DNA of 64,000 bases, from contig JADNYJ010000035.1 in the NCBI GenBank assembly GCA_015501075.1, forward strand, positions 124,001-188,000. The letters are read 5' to 3'. This document shows positions 1-11,388 of this stretch, in pieces. The notes below the pieces were generated by a model. It saw only the letters and a list, made by a program, of their open reading frames with translations. It was not told where the DNA came from and ran no database searches. The stretch's first letter is position 1. Each line of letters begins with the position of its first letter. The stretch is from Gymnopilus junonius (lineage: Eukaryota > Basidiomycota > Agaricomycetes > Agaricales > Galerinaceae). The position numbers were made by a program, and so were the translations under genes.

Positions 1-229
1 GAAGCCTCCTGTCGGAACTCAACCCCAGCATCACCATATGCTTCAACAGCAGCATATGCAACGCCAATCAATAGGACCGCCTTATGAGGATCAAGATATG
101 TCCGGTCAACTTTCTATGGCGATACCACCCCACCCGTCATGGCCTTCTGGCCATCAACAACAGCCACCTACACCACGGGCTAATCAAAATTATTGGGACA
201 TGGGCACAGAATTCAGATTCCATTCATGA
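1..229 (+). CDS. 3' end of a Gln/His/Pro-rich protein (partial)
   Basis: An open frame enters from the left edge at base 2 and ends at the TGA at 227-229. The visible 76 or so residues are low-complexity, with runs of His, Gln, Met and Pro, and finish with a short aromatic tail (YWDMGTEFRFHS). Such compositions are common at the C-termini of fungal transcription factors and RNA-binding regulators, but no domain is visible here, so I assign no function. The 5' part, including any diagnostic domain, lies outside the window. Confidence 0.55.
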   Translation, partial: KPPVGTQPQHHHMLQQQHMQRQSIGPPYEDQDMSGQLSMAIPPHPSWPSGHQQQPPTPRANQNYWDMGTEFRFHS

Positions 230-659
230 TTAATTTCACGACCAATCACGACTTATCATATTGTCCAATCCCTACTCTACATTTCGTCGTCCACTTATCT
301 GGTTAGCTATCGCGTATTTCTATCATACCATAATCGGTCAGGTTTACTGTATTACTACGCCCTTTCATCCTCCGATTGGTTCAGCTCGTTATCATGTCGC
401 TTTTTCCATTTCCCTACCACGTGTGGTTCCCTTCCGTCTCCATGGGATTTTGTCGCTCCTGTAACATTATATTTTTATTAGCATGTAGGCATAGCTCTTT
501 CATTTTCCGACGGCCGATACAAAATGCTTTTTCAATTGTGCATTTTAAGCACCATGTAGATAGTTTATATAGATTTTGCATATGCGGTAGGGTATGCTTC
601 GCATCCAAACACGAGGTATTATTGGGGAATGCTAGTGAACGCCATGTACTACCAAAACG
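230..659. other. intergenic, between convergent genes
   Basis: AT-rich, with no ORF that looks coding. It holds the 3' ends of the gene on the left edge and of the minus-strand gene that ends at 660. Nothing else is seen. Confidence 0.5.
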
Positions 660-1223
660 TTACTGAGCGATATGCGCCGTGATCGCCCAAATCGATAGAA
701 CAACCAAACTGACAATTGCCATACAGCTTCCGGCTAAAATCGGCCTGGCTCCAACCTCCTCGACCTCCTCCCATTCATAGTCTTCATTGTATATCTGCGC
801 CTCATAAGTGTATGACCAACGACTTGACGAAAGCCTCCCGCGATTTGGGCGCACCCGATACCGCCATTTTTCTGGCTTGAATTGGTGTGATATCACGGCT
901 GGACTTGGTTCTGCAAGAACTGCCTCGACTTCAGGGATCATCCACTCCATGTCATCTATCTCCTCTTCTAGGAAAAGTGCTTTTTCAGAGGTGATTTCAA
1001 TGGGTCCTTCTTCGTAATGGGGATAAAGGCTTTTGTTGCAATGTATTCTTTCGAGGCGATCATGAAAGACGTGGCGGGATAAGACGCCTGACAGTGTCGC
1101 GAGGAGACTGGGAGGAACGAAGGGGTTTTTTGGCTGGTATCTGGCCTTCTTTCGCAGTTTGCAAGAAAGCCCTTTATTGCTTGTTGCTCCGGAATATGTG
1201 GGCACGGTTCTACTCGTGGACAT
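660..1223 (-). CDS. hypothetical tail-anchored membrane protein
   Basis: A single uninterrupted frame of 187 codons. The N-terminal third is basic (KLRKKARYQPKNPF), the middle is acidic (EEEIDDMEW), and there is one hydrophobic segment at about residues 163-184, next to the C-terminus, which gives a tail-anchored topology with the bulk in the cytosol. I do not recognise a family. The start is the first ATG of the frame. A second frame overlaps upstream (968-1336) and could hide a 5' exon, so the N-terminus is uncertain. It is convergent with the left-edge gene. Confidence 0.5.
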   Translation of the reverse strand: MSTSRTVPTYSGATSNKGLSCKLRKKARYQPKNPFVPPSLLATLSGVLSRHVFHDRLERIHCNKSLYPHYEEGPIEITSEKALFLEEEIDDMEWMIPEVEAVLAEPSPAVISHQFKPEKWRYRVRPNRGRLSSSRWSYTYEAQIYNEDYEWEEVEEVGARPILAGSCMAIVSLVVLSIWAITAHIAQ

Positions 1224-2293
1224 TGGACTGGGGATGGCTTTGCCGCATTGGATCCTTGATGGTGGGCATATAATAGGGCCCCTCTGACTGAGACATTCAT
1301 CGTTTGAGGGGACAAACTAAATTCCTCCTCGTTCAAGATAGGTACTGGAATACGTATCAGCGGAACCGGACATCGAATCTTAGGCTCTAAGAATGTTGCA
1401 CCAACTGTGTTGTTTGCGTCGGCTATGTCACCTATGTAGATCTAGAACTTGCCACTCCGATAATGCGCCAATAGGGTAAGTTTGGCGGAGATCAACCACT
1501 CATGCATGCGAGCATCTAGAATTTAAGTTTACCTAGCAGTGCAAATACACTATGATCCATGTATGTGCTTTGACCTTGGGTGTTCCACAACAGATCAGTC
1601 GCGACTCGCCACTGACGTGTTCAGCAGCAATGTAAATGCGTTATACTCACCTTGGCCCACCTATAACCGTAAAGGTTCACTTGAGCGTAAGTCTGTACGT
1701 CAATCGTTTATGTAACCACTACTAATATAGTACTCAACGGAGTGAGTTCAAGTCGAAGGTAGGTTTAAGTCGAAGATGATTTCCCTTTGATTCGGGCTTT
1801 GAATTACTGTTGATTGTACGGCTTTTCCCATTGACAAACTGATTTCGGTCATCCGTGCGTTGTAGAACAATCTCCTCGAACCCTTGATCTCTCTCCATTC
1901 TTTAAATTTGTACCTTTCTCTCGCGCAATAGCCCATCCCTTGGGAAAGGTTCTGTCTCTACGCTTCTCTACGCTATGTCTATCTCATATCTGGCAGGCAC
2001 GATTCATGTCAGCGACACAGCCACGACTGTGTACCGCGTTTCGTCACTTCCGACAGCACAGGTCTTTCCGGTATATCGCATTCTGCGTTCCTTTTGCTGT
2101 TTAGGAATGGGGTAACTAGAGTCTCCCTTTTTAAACTGTTTCCAGTTGAAGTACGCGCTTACCGGGACTCGGAGGATTAATAGTACAAATACGCCGATCA
2201 TCTTGGCCTTGCAATGCTCAGGCCTTTGTATAAATGATATAAGATACACGCCTTCACCCGACTGCTAACGTATTTTCCATCCCTCCAGATATC
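1224..2293. other. intergenic, no recognised gene
   Basis: Head-to-head spacer between the tail-anchored protein and the first HHE gene. It contains short ORFs without recognisable similarity or coding bias. The last 100 bp before 2294 presumably carries the HHE promoter, but no clear TATA box was found. Confidence 0.4.
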
Positions 2294-3276
2294 ATGTCAC
2301 TTGCGTTTTCACCTGAAGGGCCCTATCCCTTAATCCCAATTAATGACACGAATTTCGATTTTCACAACAGCAACACTCTCGCTCAATGGTTCTCGACAGA
2401 GTTGATTTTAATGCACAATGTCGTCATTAGAGGGCTCAACTCTATCTGGTTAAATGCACCTCTTGTACTGCGGTCAGACACCAAAAGCTTCATCGGATAT
2501 GGACTTGCCTGCACGTCTTTGATACGTGCCCATCACAAAACCCAAGAACAGGTCATCTTTCCCAGGTTCCAAGAAAAAATCGATATGCGAATGAACGTAG
2601 TCCAGCATCTCACATTCGAAACGCAGTTGAAGAACCTTGAAGCTTATCTTCAAAATGTCTTAGAAGGAAACGAATCTTACGATTGTGAAAGGCTTTTGGG
2701 ACTGCGAGCAGCTCTTGGTGGTACTCTTGTACAACATCTTCACGATGAGGTGAGAGTTCTTCAGTCACCATTTTTTTCAAAGGCTGAAATAAACGAACGT
2801 GAGGTCTCGACTGTCTCCCAAATGCAGCTTTCTGCATTTTCAGTTGAAGAATTGAACATCATCGCCCATGGTCAGTCATACTCGCTCGTGATCAATCAGG
2901 GATGCAATGCAATTCCTTCTCCCCCTTAGCTATCGATGACCATAAAAAAGATCTAAGGGATTCACCGACTTTTTTTCCTTTCATAATGACGCATCATCAT
3001 AAAGAAGATGCTCCAAACTGGGTTGGCCACTTTCTTTCCCATTCAAGTTTGATTAAATAACTGACACTGTATTAACTCAAAAGCCTGTACTCCCTGCTTC
3101 GGTCAAATGGCTCATCAACCATGTAGGCCTCCATCTGCATCATGAGTGAGTATTAGCATACACCTGGATTGCTCAAAGTCATTGACTTTACATCACACTC
3201 TTGTTTTAGCTACTGGAAATTTTCTCCTTACACTGCTACAGGCGATTTCCGAGTATACCCTCCTCGTTCAACTTAG
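2294..3276 (+). CDS. hemerythrin-like HHE-domain protein, copy 1 (one ligand changed)
   Basis: I read five exons: 2294-2749, 2828-2870, 2930-3021, 3084-3145 and 3210-3276. They join in phase to about 239 aa. The protein follows the fungal HHE (hemerythrin-like) plan: HN in helix 1 (residues 41-42), HHKTQEQ in helix 2, QHLTFE in helix 3, HLHDE in helix 4, then the family's C-terminal blocks FPFIMTHHHKEDAPNW, SVKWLINH and YWKFSPY. HHE proteins bind a di-iron centre in a four-helix bundle; roles in metal or redox handling are suspected but mostly untested. The paralogue at 5060-6052 has QHEAFH where this copy has QHLTFE, so one expected His ligand is Glu here. The frame is intact, so this is not an obvious pseudogene. 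The two copies are convergent. Confidence 0.85.
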
Positions 3277-3298
3277 ATCATCTATCCGTAATTAGGCT

Positions 3299-3856
3299 CT
3301 AATTGTACAAATAATAAGATAAGTAATCAGTAACCAAACTCATATTCCGCATGACCCTCTTGAACATGTCTTGAGTTTCTCCACGCACAATTACCCGATG
3401 GATGCTTTGCGCAAGTGCTAGTGACAAAGAGTCTGTTGTCGTGAATGGACCGCCTAGGTATAGGTTGGACTCCGCTAGCTCACAGGGCTGGTCAATAATG
3501 AAGGGATGAGAATTCCATCGAATCCGCTTCAAGGCTTCTACTTCGGATTTAATCATCCAGAAGGACTCCGAGTGATGCCTGACCAGGTCAATCACCTTCA
3601 TCGCAACTGCCCTTCTTCTCTGAGTGGGTAACTCTGTTATGTAGACTTCCCCAAAACCACCTGCGCCTAGGAAACGGAGATTCCAATGGTGATAATTGCG
3701 CTCATTTCGATGACAGGGAGGATCATTTGAGGGATACCTGGTTGGCAGATCGACGCATCGACGCTTGGTATATCTTTCACAAGAAGGCGACCTTGCCCTT
3801 TTTCTTGCAAGTTTCGACGGTAAGGTGGAAGGGGGGATAGGGAGAGACTGTCTCAA
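3299..3856 (-). pseudogene. protein kinase N-lobe fragment
   Basis: A 185-codon frame contains a clear kinase N-lobe: Gly-rich loop LGAGGFGEVY, the VAIK-type lysine in VAMKVID, and an alpha-C glutamate in KSEVEALKRI, followed by HPFII (beta-4). After that the similarity stops. There is no HRD, DFG or APE motif before the stop at 3299, nor in other frames of the following 300 bp. The N-terminal 55 residues are basic and Ser/Arg-rich. I read it as a truncated remnant of a Ser/Thr kinase gene. It could still be transcribed, but it lacks the catalytic lobe. It sits between the two convergent HHE genes and may have broken up an older arrangement. Confidence 0.5.
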
Positions 3857-5059
3857 GGTCGAAGTAGGAACCTGTGGCGTGCATCAAGCTCAGAGCTATG
3901 ACAATGGAAGTAGTACAAACAGGCAAAGGGAGGTCTCTATGAAGCTTGAAATCTGATTCTGGCGGTACATAGTATGGAGGATAGTGGTAGTGGAGATTCA
4001 ATTCCATGCTGCTAAATGGTAATGTTTAAAGAGGAAGATATTAGTGGTGATAAGGAAGGATTGGCCTCGATTATTATACACAGCAATGCCACCCTTCTAA
4101 ATTTATCCACGTTGTGGATGCCCATTGTGCCACTGTGTGCCATCTCCGAAAGAAGGGTGCAGTCATGTGCAATTGTTCCCGTTCGAAAAATGCCCTTGTA
4201 ATCATTGTTATGTTGTAGTGGGAATCGATCACGAGAGAAGATAAAAACAAGAAAGCGATGAACCATTGTGGACCGTATACAACACAAAAGGATGCTTGCC
4301 ACTGTTTGCCATGGGCTTCCTGCCATGTGATCCGCTTCCATCTTTGGAAGTACATCCCAATTCGGAGTTGTTCCAAAGTCGCCACCAAAATGACTCCCTG
4401 AGGTTTACAGCACATTCTTGCCACACAGCAGAATTTTTTCGTAGTAAGTATGGTTTGATAGTACCTGGAGTATTGCCAGTTGCTCACTAGTCTTGATTCA
4501 GGGTCCTATAACTCTCAATTCTCCAACAATTGGAAATCCTACAATTGGAAACTTATTATAATTTTCATGCCAATTTTCTCTGGTCCTGCCAGAAGAACCT
4601 ATCCTTCTGATGTTATTTTTAATATCTTTTTCCAAATTTATTGTTGAGTTCGGATCTACTCACTCCTGGGCTACAATAGTACATGTGCGTTAAAACGACG
4701 AAAAGAGAGGGTCCTTTGATCTTGCTTCATATTTTTTTCGCTATAAGTTCCATCAATTGCTGGTAAGGAGGAACATTAGCAGGGACCATACACTATGTCT
4801 CTATCTAGAGCGTCTGTCAGGTGAGATAGCCAGTCTGATGTCGCTTTTATGTTTAACAAGTTGCTGCGCTTTTTCGAATTCACAATTCTTAACGACTACT
4901 CAGACCATACATAAACGGTCAAATAATTGTATTTCGTCGCGATCGCGTCCATCAAGGACTCGGAAATCAACGAGCAAGGAAGGCCATACGCCTATATACA
5001 TCTTGAAAATTAGTGAAATGGACAAGAAGCGCTTAGGGAAACAACTTGAAGATGCCACT
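3857..5059. other. intergenic, no recognised gene
   Basis: About 1.2 kb with several overlapping short ORFs on both strands (longest 137 codons, minus strand 4074-4487). None shows a family motif or plausible splice-joined continuation. It may contain decayed sequence related to the adjacent kinase fragment, but I cannot show this. Confidence 0.35.
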
Positions 5060-6052
5060 TTAAGCAGTTCCATATAGAGTCTGGGGGACGCCGTGCGGAG
5101 TGAAAGGCGAAAACTTCCAGTAACTGTAATTGACGGACGAGATCAAAAATGTTGCCCGAGCCCACGAAGGAAGAGGGACAGACCTGTAGTGGAAATAAGG
5201 CGCAATGTTTCTCGCGAACCACTTGATAGCAGTAGGCGCTGGTGGCTGAACGGAAGTCAAGGTTCAGCGTAATTGCAAGAAGAAACTCATGATGTCAAAT
5301 CTTACCCAGTTCGGTGCCTCTTTGATGTTATGATGGCACATGACGAAGGGGAACACGGTCATTTTTCCAGGACGAGTTTTGATATGTTCTTGGAGGTCTA
5401 TGAAAGTTACACTGGTCAGAGCAAATAAAGGAGACGTGCCGGTAAGAGCCATCACCTTCCATCATTTTTTTCAAGCCTGCCTTATCGTCATCGAACGCCT
5501 TCATACGCTCGGGAGAGATAGTTGGGATCTGGTTATCAAGTTAGGTCTTCCTGAATCCAACTACAAGGAAGTGTAATTCCCAAACGAAAGTACACATACC
5601 TCATCATGGAGATGTGTCACCAGCAACTGTCCAAAAGCCTCCACAAGCCCTCTCGCTCTCTCCCCATCATACGTCTCCTTCTCAGCCTGCACACTCTCCA
5701 TATAAGCCTTGAACTCCTCTATAGGCCCATGGAAAGCCTCATGCTGCTCCAAATTATGTCCCATATCCAACTTCGTCGCCAAAAATGGGAAAATGAACGC
5801 CTCCTCGCCTGAATGGTGCCCGTGTATGGCTTCCAAGAGCGTCAGGCAGTATCCGGCAAAGGAGCGCGCGTCGGCGGGCTTGACGAGAGGCGCGTTGCGC
5901 CATATTGAATTGACACCGCGAATGAAGGCATTGTGAATTAGAGTCATGTCAACTACGAAGAGATTTTGAGGGTCGTCATCGATGGACTGGAGGAGGGGGT
6001 TAATAGCCAAAGGAATGAGAGGGTAGCGGTCGGAGCTGGTGTTCGAGGACAT
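5060..6052 (-). CDS. hemerythrin-like HHE-domain protein, copy 2
   Basis: Exon 1 is 6052-5600 (GTATGT donor right after HLHDE). Later exons give IPTISPERMKAFDDDKAGLK, then MEDLQEHIKTRPGKMTVF, then FVMCHHNIKEAPNW, then the block after PPAPTAIKWFARN and finally YWKFSPF; the stop is at 5060-5062. All expected HHE ligands are present: HN at residue 40, HHSGEE, QHEAFH and HLHDE. It is the complete-ligand paralogue of the gene at 2294-3276, with conserved intron positions (after HDE and after the APNW tryptophan), so the two arose by duplication and now face each other. A soluble intracellular protein is expected, since no signal peptide is seen. A 60-bp in-frame stretch before YWKFSP looks like an intron but would not break the frame if retained. 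Confidence 0.85.
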
Positions 6053-6637
6053 GTTGGTGATTTCGAGCTTGCGGTCGACGCGTGGGGCACGTTGGTGTCG
6101 ATGAGTCCTTTTATTTCAATCCACACCTTTCCCAGGTATGCATCGGCCATTCGTTACCTGCGAATGATCAATATAATTTTGCAGGATCATGCAGGGTCGT
6201 TCTTGATTTCAGCGCCGAGCTTTGATATTCAAGGCGTCAGATCCAGTGATCCCCCCCCATCCGTGGGAACCCTACGTCCAAGATCGGTGGATCTGACACC
6301 TCTTGTTGATATTCTTTGTTCAGGGACAAGTAATGGCGTTAGCGCCTGTTGAAACGCGCTCCGAGGACGCCGGATTGATGTCTAAATAGACATGAAACAC
6401 GCGGTGGGTCGTCGCAGGCTACATGACACGAGGGCTTGAAAGAGAAGATCAAACATATCTCCAGCATCAGACAATACTCGGCCAACGTCGGTGAAGGCAA
6501 GCAAACGCCGTATGTGGTGCAGAACCCGACCTATTCAAAAAGTTTTATTTCATCTAAAACGTTGCTAGATGATTATTTGATGGTACACGAATGGGTATAC
6601 AAGGCAGCTCAAGAAGCCTATTCTCTTTGGATTAGAG

Positions 6638-7485
6638 CTAGAAGCCTAGACCGCCCAGCAAGGCATATTTCAGTTGAGGGAAATCGTTCTATCAGCGGTG
6701 TAAGTCAAACAGCATTCCGCACGAGACTTGAGGCATACCATTGCGATCGTTACGTATCCGACATACGGCAAAAATCTGGACAGAAGAATTAAACACGTCA
6801 AAACACGTAAAATGTGATGCGCAGTTCACATTCGAAACTCACCCTCGAACCTTTCCAACAATATGTTTCCTCTCTAGCCATTCCAGGCCTTGGTAAAGCT
6901 CAATATCATCCACATAGTTGTTGTCACCCTTTGTCAATAGTCTCTGGTGCGCGAGAACTTTGTTCCCGTCCACCACATTTGCACTTTTCGCTTTCGACTT
7001 CTTTGGTGAAACATCATGGGTTTCCAGTACACGATGTACGATAGGAATGTCGGCTCCTGGGATCTATATACTGTGATATCGCCGTTTGGTATCGCTCGTT
7101 CGCGGATTTGTGAGAAAGAGTAGATCGCCCCGGTAGAATGCAGGTTCCATAGAACCGCTGGAGACAAGGAATGAGTGCGCCTTATTAGATGTGCGCATTC
7201 GACAGACTAATCGGTAATGATTCGACACCCACCTCAACACGACGACAATTGGCGACTCAGAATTGGTGACAATCCCGAGCCTTTCCAGATCATCAGGCCG
7301 GATGCGATTACGGACGCGAAGTTAAGGACTTGGAGCAGCATCTTGGGAAGGGCAACGTGTACAAGTGGAAATAAGATTATGACTATCATATCAGTCCATG
7401 TTCCTTTCATAAACAGAAAGAGATCTGAGCTTACCAGGCGAATGCCTAACCTTCTGAAGGCCTTCAAGAATTCTTCTGGTGACAT
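6638..7485 (-). CDS. SEC11: signal peptidase complex catalytic subunit SEC11 (frame breaks)
   Basis: The type I signal peptidase of the ER, an integral membrane serine protease that removes signal peptides during translocation. In order on the minus strand: start [16 protein letters not shown] (7485), an intron, then [20 protein letters not shown] (membrane anchor), [11 protein letters not shown], an intron, [17 protein letters not shown] with the catalytic Ser, [20 protein letters not shown] with the catalytic His, [16 protein letters not shown] with the essential Asp, [20 protein letters not shown] and [13 protein letters not shown] with stop 6638-6640. All family blocks are present, but three short indels move the frame: near 7274-7276 (one base short in a C run on +), near 7082 (net two bases) and near 7063 (one base). 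The last two cancel each other. In an essential gene this looks more like sequence error than decay. Confidence 0.85.
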
Positions 7486-7835
7486 TATAGGTATCGAATG
7501 CGCAACGCTAAGGAGTATCTTATATGTGCTCCAAGTAGTGGGCGACGTGTACGACGTCGAGGCGGTGAAGACACGAAAGCGCTGGTGAAAAGAAACGTTT
7601 TGGGGGCAACAGAATTGGGGTTGACACGTTACGACGTTGATCACGTTATCTCGAATTTCCTCCGTAACGAATTGCAGTTATTGAACAGTTAATCGGCGCT
7701 ATGGTCATCCCCACCAATTCTGGCACGCACCAGGCTTTGGCGTAATGCGAGAGCAAAGTGAGACATAATGATACAAATATCCGCATGGACAGTCTCGGAT
7801 GATCCAATATTGTCTGTTTCTTTCTCTTCCATAAC

Positions 7836-10052
7836 ATGTCCTATAGCACGTCTCTCCCATTCACTACGAACTCTATCATCCGCAATGACTCTCTCGTTGA
7901 ATTGGGAAAGCAAACTAGGAGGCGCACTGTCGGCATGATGCCAGCACGGGATTTTCTGCAACTCCTTCCGATAACCGACCTAGCCGGTCTGAATTTTTGC
8001 TCAGAGAAAGAGATGGAACGACTTCTCGGCTGGCGAAATCGCAGAGATAGCAAATATCACGGATGAAAGGGAAATGTATGAACATTTCGTATGTATGCGA
8101 TTTTTTTTGCCTATCTCTGATGTACGATACCAACGGATGGTTGCAGATTAAAGCTATGAGTCCCTACTGTCCCGATATGATAGGTCGTGATACCTCTCAG
8201 GACCCACTCAAACTTTTTCTGGAGTAGCCATCAAGCCGGATATCATGTTTTATCGCGCTGATTCTCTACCCCAAAAGACTGCCTGCCTCCCCGCAGCGGA
8301 GATCATTGGAGAGGCCAAGTTCGAGGCAAACGAGGATCCGTTCCTCGGCACTGAAAGTATCGTTGATGAGCCAGTATTGTCGAAGACAAATTCACTATTG
8401 AGGTTATTGCAGTGCAGAGTTCTTTGTTGACCCAGTAAAATTTTCTCAAAACATGGGTCAATTGGCGAGCTACGCCATCGCTCATCTTGGCTCCCGATTT
8501 CGAACGCATGTGTTCTCTTTTCTTTTCTTCCCGACATATGCTAGGCTTGTAAGGTGGATCGAGCAGGAGCGTTGGTCACTGAACCCATTCCCCTGATCGA
8601 CTCATGTCTTGCTGAATTCTTCTGGAGGTATAATCACGCGTCGCAAGAGAACCGTGGCTTCGATCGTACTGTTAAACCCTTCTTTGGTACTGCCGAGTTG
8701 ACGAAGGAGTTTCTCTTTGATCGACTTAGTCTCCATGAAGACGGTCAGACATCTTCTGCTGATTTTGACTTTTATGAAGTATATATGCCGATGAGCGGTA
8801 ACCAACCTACCGATCTAGAGATGTCTTCTCTTCCTTGGCGAACTACGCGAACCTTTAAGGCCTGGTCCATCGCCACAAACGAGGTGGTCCTCCTCAAGGA
8901 TACTTGGCGATTCTACTCTCCTTCGCAGAAACCTGACCATGAAATATACGCGAAGTAATCAAACGCCCTAGTCCGCTATGTGCCTACAGTAGTAGACGCT
9001 GGCGATATCCCTGGTCACCAAACGCAGACAGGAATTTATCTTAGGGAACCATGGGCCAGAGTCCTGGATGGTGTTAGTACAATTCGGGTCCTTCAGCACT
9101 ACAGACTGGTATTGAGAGAGGTTGGTCAGAGTCTGACTCTTTTCAAGGAATTTCCGGATGCTTTGATAGCCATAATTTGTGCCCTTCAAGGTATGATCCT
9201 CTTCCAGCGTTCAGGATACTGCTTATGTCCACGTCAGCACATAGGGAGGCTTATTATAAAGCAAGGGTTCTTCATCGGGATATTAGCGTTGGCAACATAT
9301 TGCTCTATGGTAACGGCGGATTACTTATTGATTGGGAAATGGCGTCCGACCTCGATGTCGACACGGCAGTACCAAGTAAAACGGTAAGATTCTAAAATTT
9401 AAATGGCTCAAATAACCCTCTACAATAATTCCTATCCCATCTTTACTTCAAGGGTACATGGGCCTTTCAAGCCATCGAACTGCAAGAACAACAGGTTGAA
9501 CATAAACGATATCATGATCTTGAATCATTTTACCATGTCCTCATGTGGTTGTCGCTCAAACATGCACGGCACACTTTATCCCCTAATGCCCTATTCAAAA
9601 TGATGCATTCGCTCTACGAATCATGGATCGAGTCTCCTACCGGCGAGCGGAGTCCACCTTTGCTGAGATGGATGCAAATGCGATCCCGTGCTATAGTCAC
9701 CCGTACGGACTTTCAGAATCCGCCGCTAAGGAAGCTGCTCGTCCAGCTTGGGAATGCTTTCTACAACATTTACGAGGACCTGGATGGATTGGCGGCTCAT
9801 GGAAAAATATTCAAATATGTTGCAGAAGACTGCAAGAGGAAGGAAGCCAGCTTGATTGCGGATGCGGAACCAACGTGGGCGGAAGAATGTTTTCTGGAGG
9901 CCGTCTACAGTCAGGGTTGGGGAGAGACGTCTAATGTATGGCATGAGATGACTCCTAAGATGGAATATGAAGGAGATAGATTTAGGGGTATGTATTCTTC
10001 GGATGCGTGCATGCACTATCCAGTGCATCCTCGGGCCTATGACGAAGCTTGA
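7836..10052 (+). pseudogene. FunK1-type fungal protein kinase, damaged
   Basis: FunK1 kinases are an expanded, poorly understood family of multicellular basidiomycetes. Recognisable blocks in order: N-terminal VGMMPARDFLQLLP (from 7836), GVAIKPDIMFYRADSLPQK (8220-8276), VDPVKFSQNMGQLASYAIAH, FRTHVFSFLFFPTYARLVRW, DRAGALVTEPI, RTFKAWSIATNEVVLLKDTW, VPTVVDAGDIPG, the catalytic loop HRDISVGNILLY, IDWEMA in place of DFG (normal for FunK1), then GTWAFQAIELQE and DLESFYHVLMWLSL. Introns near 9189 and 9384 are plausible. Lesions: the RW-DRAG join needs one extra G at 8556-8557 (the family has RWDRAG), an in-frame TAA lies right after EIYAK (8956-8958), and the join before VDPVKF is unclear. The stop is not a homopolymer effect, so this copy is probably inactive. 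It is divergent from SEC11. Confidence 0.75.
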
Positions 10053-10658
10053 GTTCATCAAACTGGATGTAGAGGAAAAGGATCTGGTCGAAACCCATTT
10101 CATACAGGTGGTCCGTTCAAACTAATTGCAGTTGATAAAATTTAATTTTACGGTTCATAAGCAAGCAGTTTAATTTATACAATTCAGCATCGAGTGCAAG
10201 TAGGTGCAAGTCGGAGGTCTTCTGAGGTGAGTGTTATTTTTAGAATACTGGCTATTCAGTACCAGCATTCAACTTCACTCATGAAGATACAATAAGGTTG
10301 AGACGACCAGGTGAACTCAAATAGTATGTGCTCAATAAGAAACGTTACTAACCGTCATGAGAAATACGTCCAATGGGAAAAGTCCTCTAATCTCACCCTC
10401 TGAAAACCAATGCTGAATTTCCGAAAGCCTGAGTCATAGCGTTGAATTGGGCATATAGTGGCATATAACGCATGCGAGGGAGGTTATGATGATGCAGGGC
10501 AAAGCGAGAAAAAAGAGAAGAAAGCGAATAAAAAGACAGCACCCAATTCAACTGCCTCCCCCTTAATGGTCCCCAGTACGGCGTCGACCTCCCATCCGAA
10601 CCAGCAAAATGCGACGACGGTAGATCGTCATAATCGTAACATCCAACACTACAGGCTT
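10053..10658. other. intergenic between convergent FunK1 and eS30 genes
   Basis: AT-rich 3'-flanking sequence. The 91-codon plus-strand ORF overlapping 10458-10733 is Lys-rich and lies antisense to the last eS30 exon and its 3' UTR, so I do not call it. Confidence 0.5.
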
Positions 10659-11178
10659 TTACTTCTCGGGGTTGGGGTTCCTGGCAAAAAGAAAAATGTG
10701 ATTAGCGAATGTGGCAGAGTTAATGGGAGGTAGAAGGGAGTGGAAGATCAGATAGGAGCGAAAGACATTAGATGCTAAGTATCAACACAAATAGATTCAG
10801 TGTGAACTATGCAAAGATTTGATTCATCTTTAGAAGTGGTGGTGGGGAATGGAAAGAGGGAGTATGAATCATGCAAAAAAGAACAAGACACTCACATTCT
10901 CCTCTTTCCGCCAGGTAATGTGGTAACGTTGACGAAGCTAGAAAGTGATATGAATATTGCTTCCTGCAGTTCCTCGAGTCAAAATACATACCGGCGGTTG
11001 TAGAGGATGCGCTTCTTGGCACGGCCCTTGGGGGTCTTTTTCTTTTCCTGCTTGTCAACTTTCGGTGTCTGCGACTTGACTTTACCAGCGCGGGCAAGAG
11101 AACCGTGAACTATAGCGGATCGCCATCAGAGACGATGCTGAAGAGCGTGAAGAACGACAAGGAAGTACCTTTTCCCAT
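10659..11178 (-). CDS. RPS30: 40S ribosomal protein eS30
   Basis: Four exons (minus strand): 11178-11169 (ATG GGA AAA G), 11109-10992, 10937-10896 and 10680-10659. They join in phase to 63 aa. Diagnostic blocks are [40 protein letters not shown] and [14 protein letters not shown] at the C-terminus. The protein is very basic and part of the small ribosomal subunit near the decoding site. The ten-nucleotide first exon and the rich intron content (three introns in 63 codons) are typical of fungal ribosomal protein genes. No N-terminal ubiquitin-like fusion (the FUBI of animals) is encoded, because the frame upstream of the ATG does not continue one. The frame is clean throughout. Confidence 0.96.
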
Positions 11179-11388
11179 ATTGTCTTGAGGATGCGGTTGT
11201 CGTTGGAGGCGGTGATGAGTAATGACTAGAAACTGTACAGTTTTAGAAAATAGAGTTTCGGAGTTTAAACTCGCCGTTCCTTCTCACGTGGCTGAAACGC
11301 GAGTCTAAATTTAGAACACGAACCCGTGTCTCTGACGTCAGGAGCATTTCACTGGCAATGCTTTTTGCTACAACGCCTCCTACGGCCA

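Noticed and set aside
10458..10733. 91-codon Lys-rich plus-strand ORF
   Set aside because: Overlaps the terminal exon and 3' flank of the well-supported eS30 gene on the other strand.
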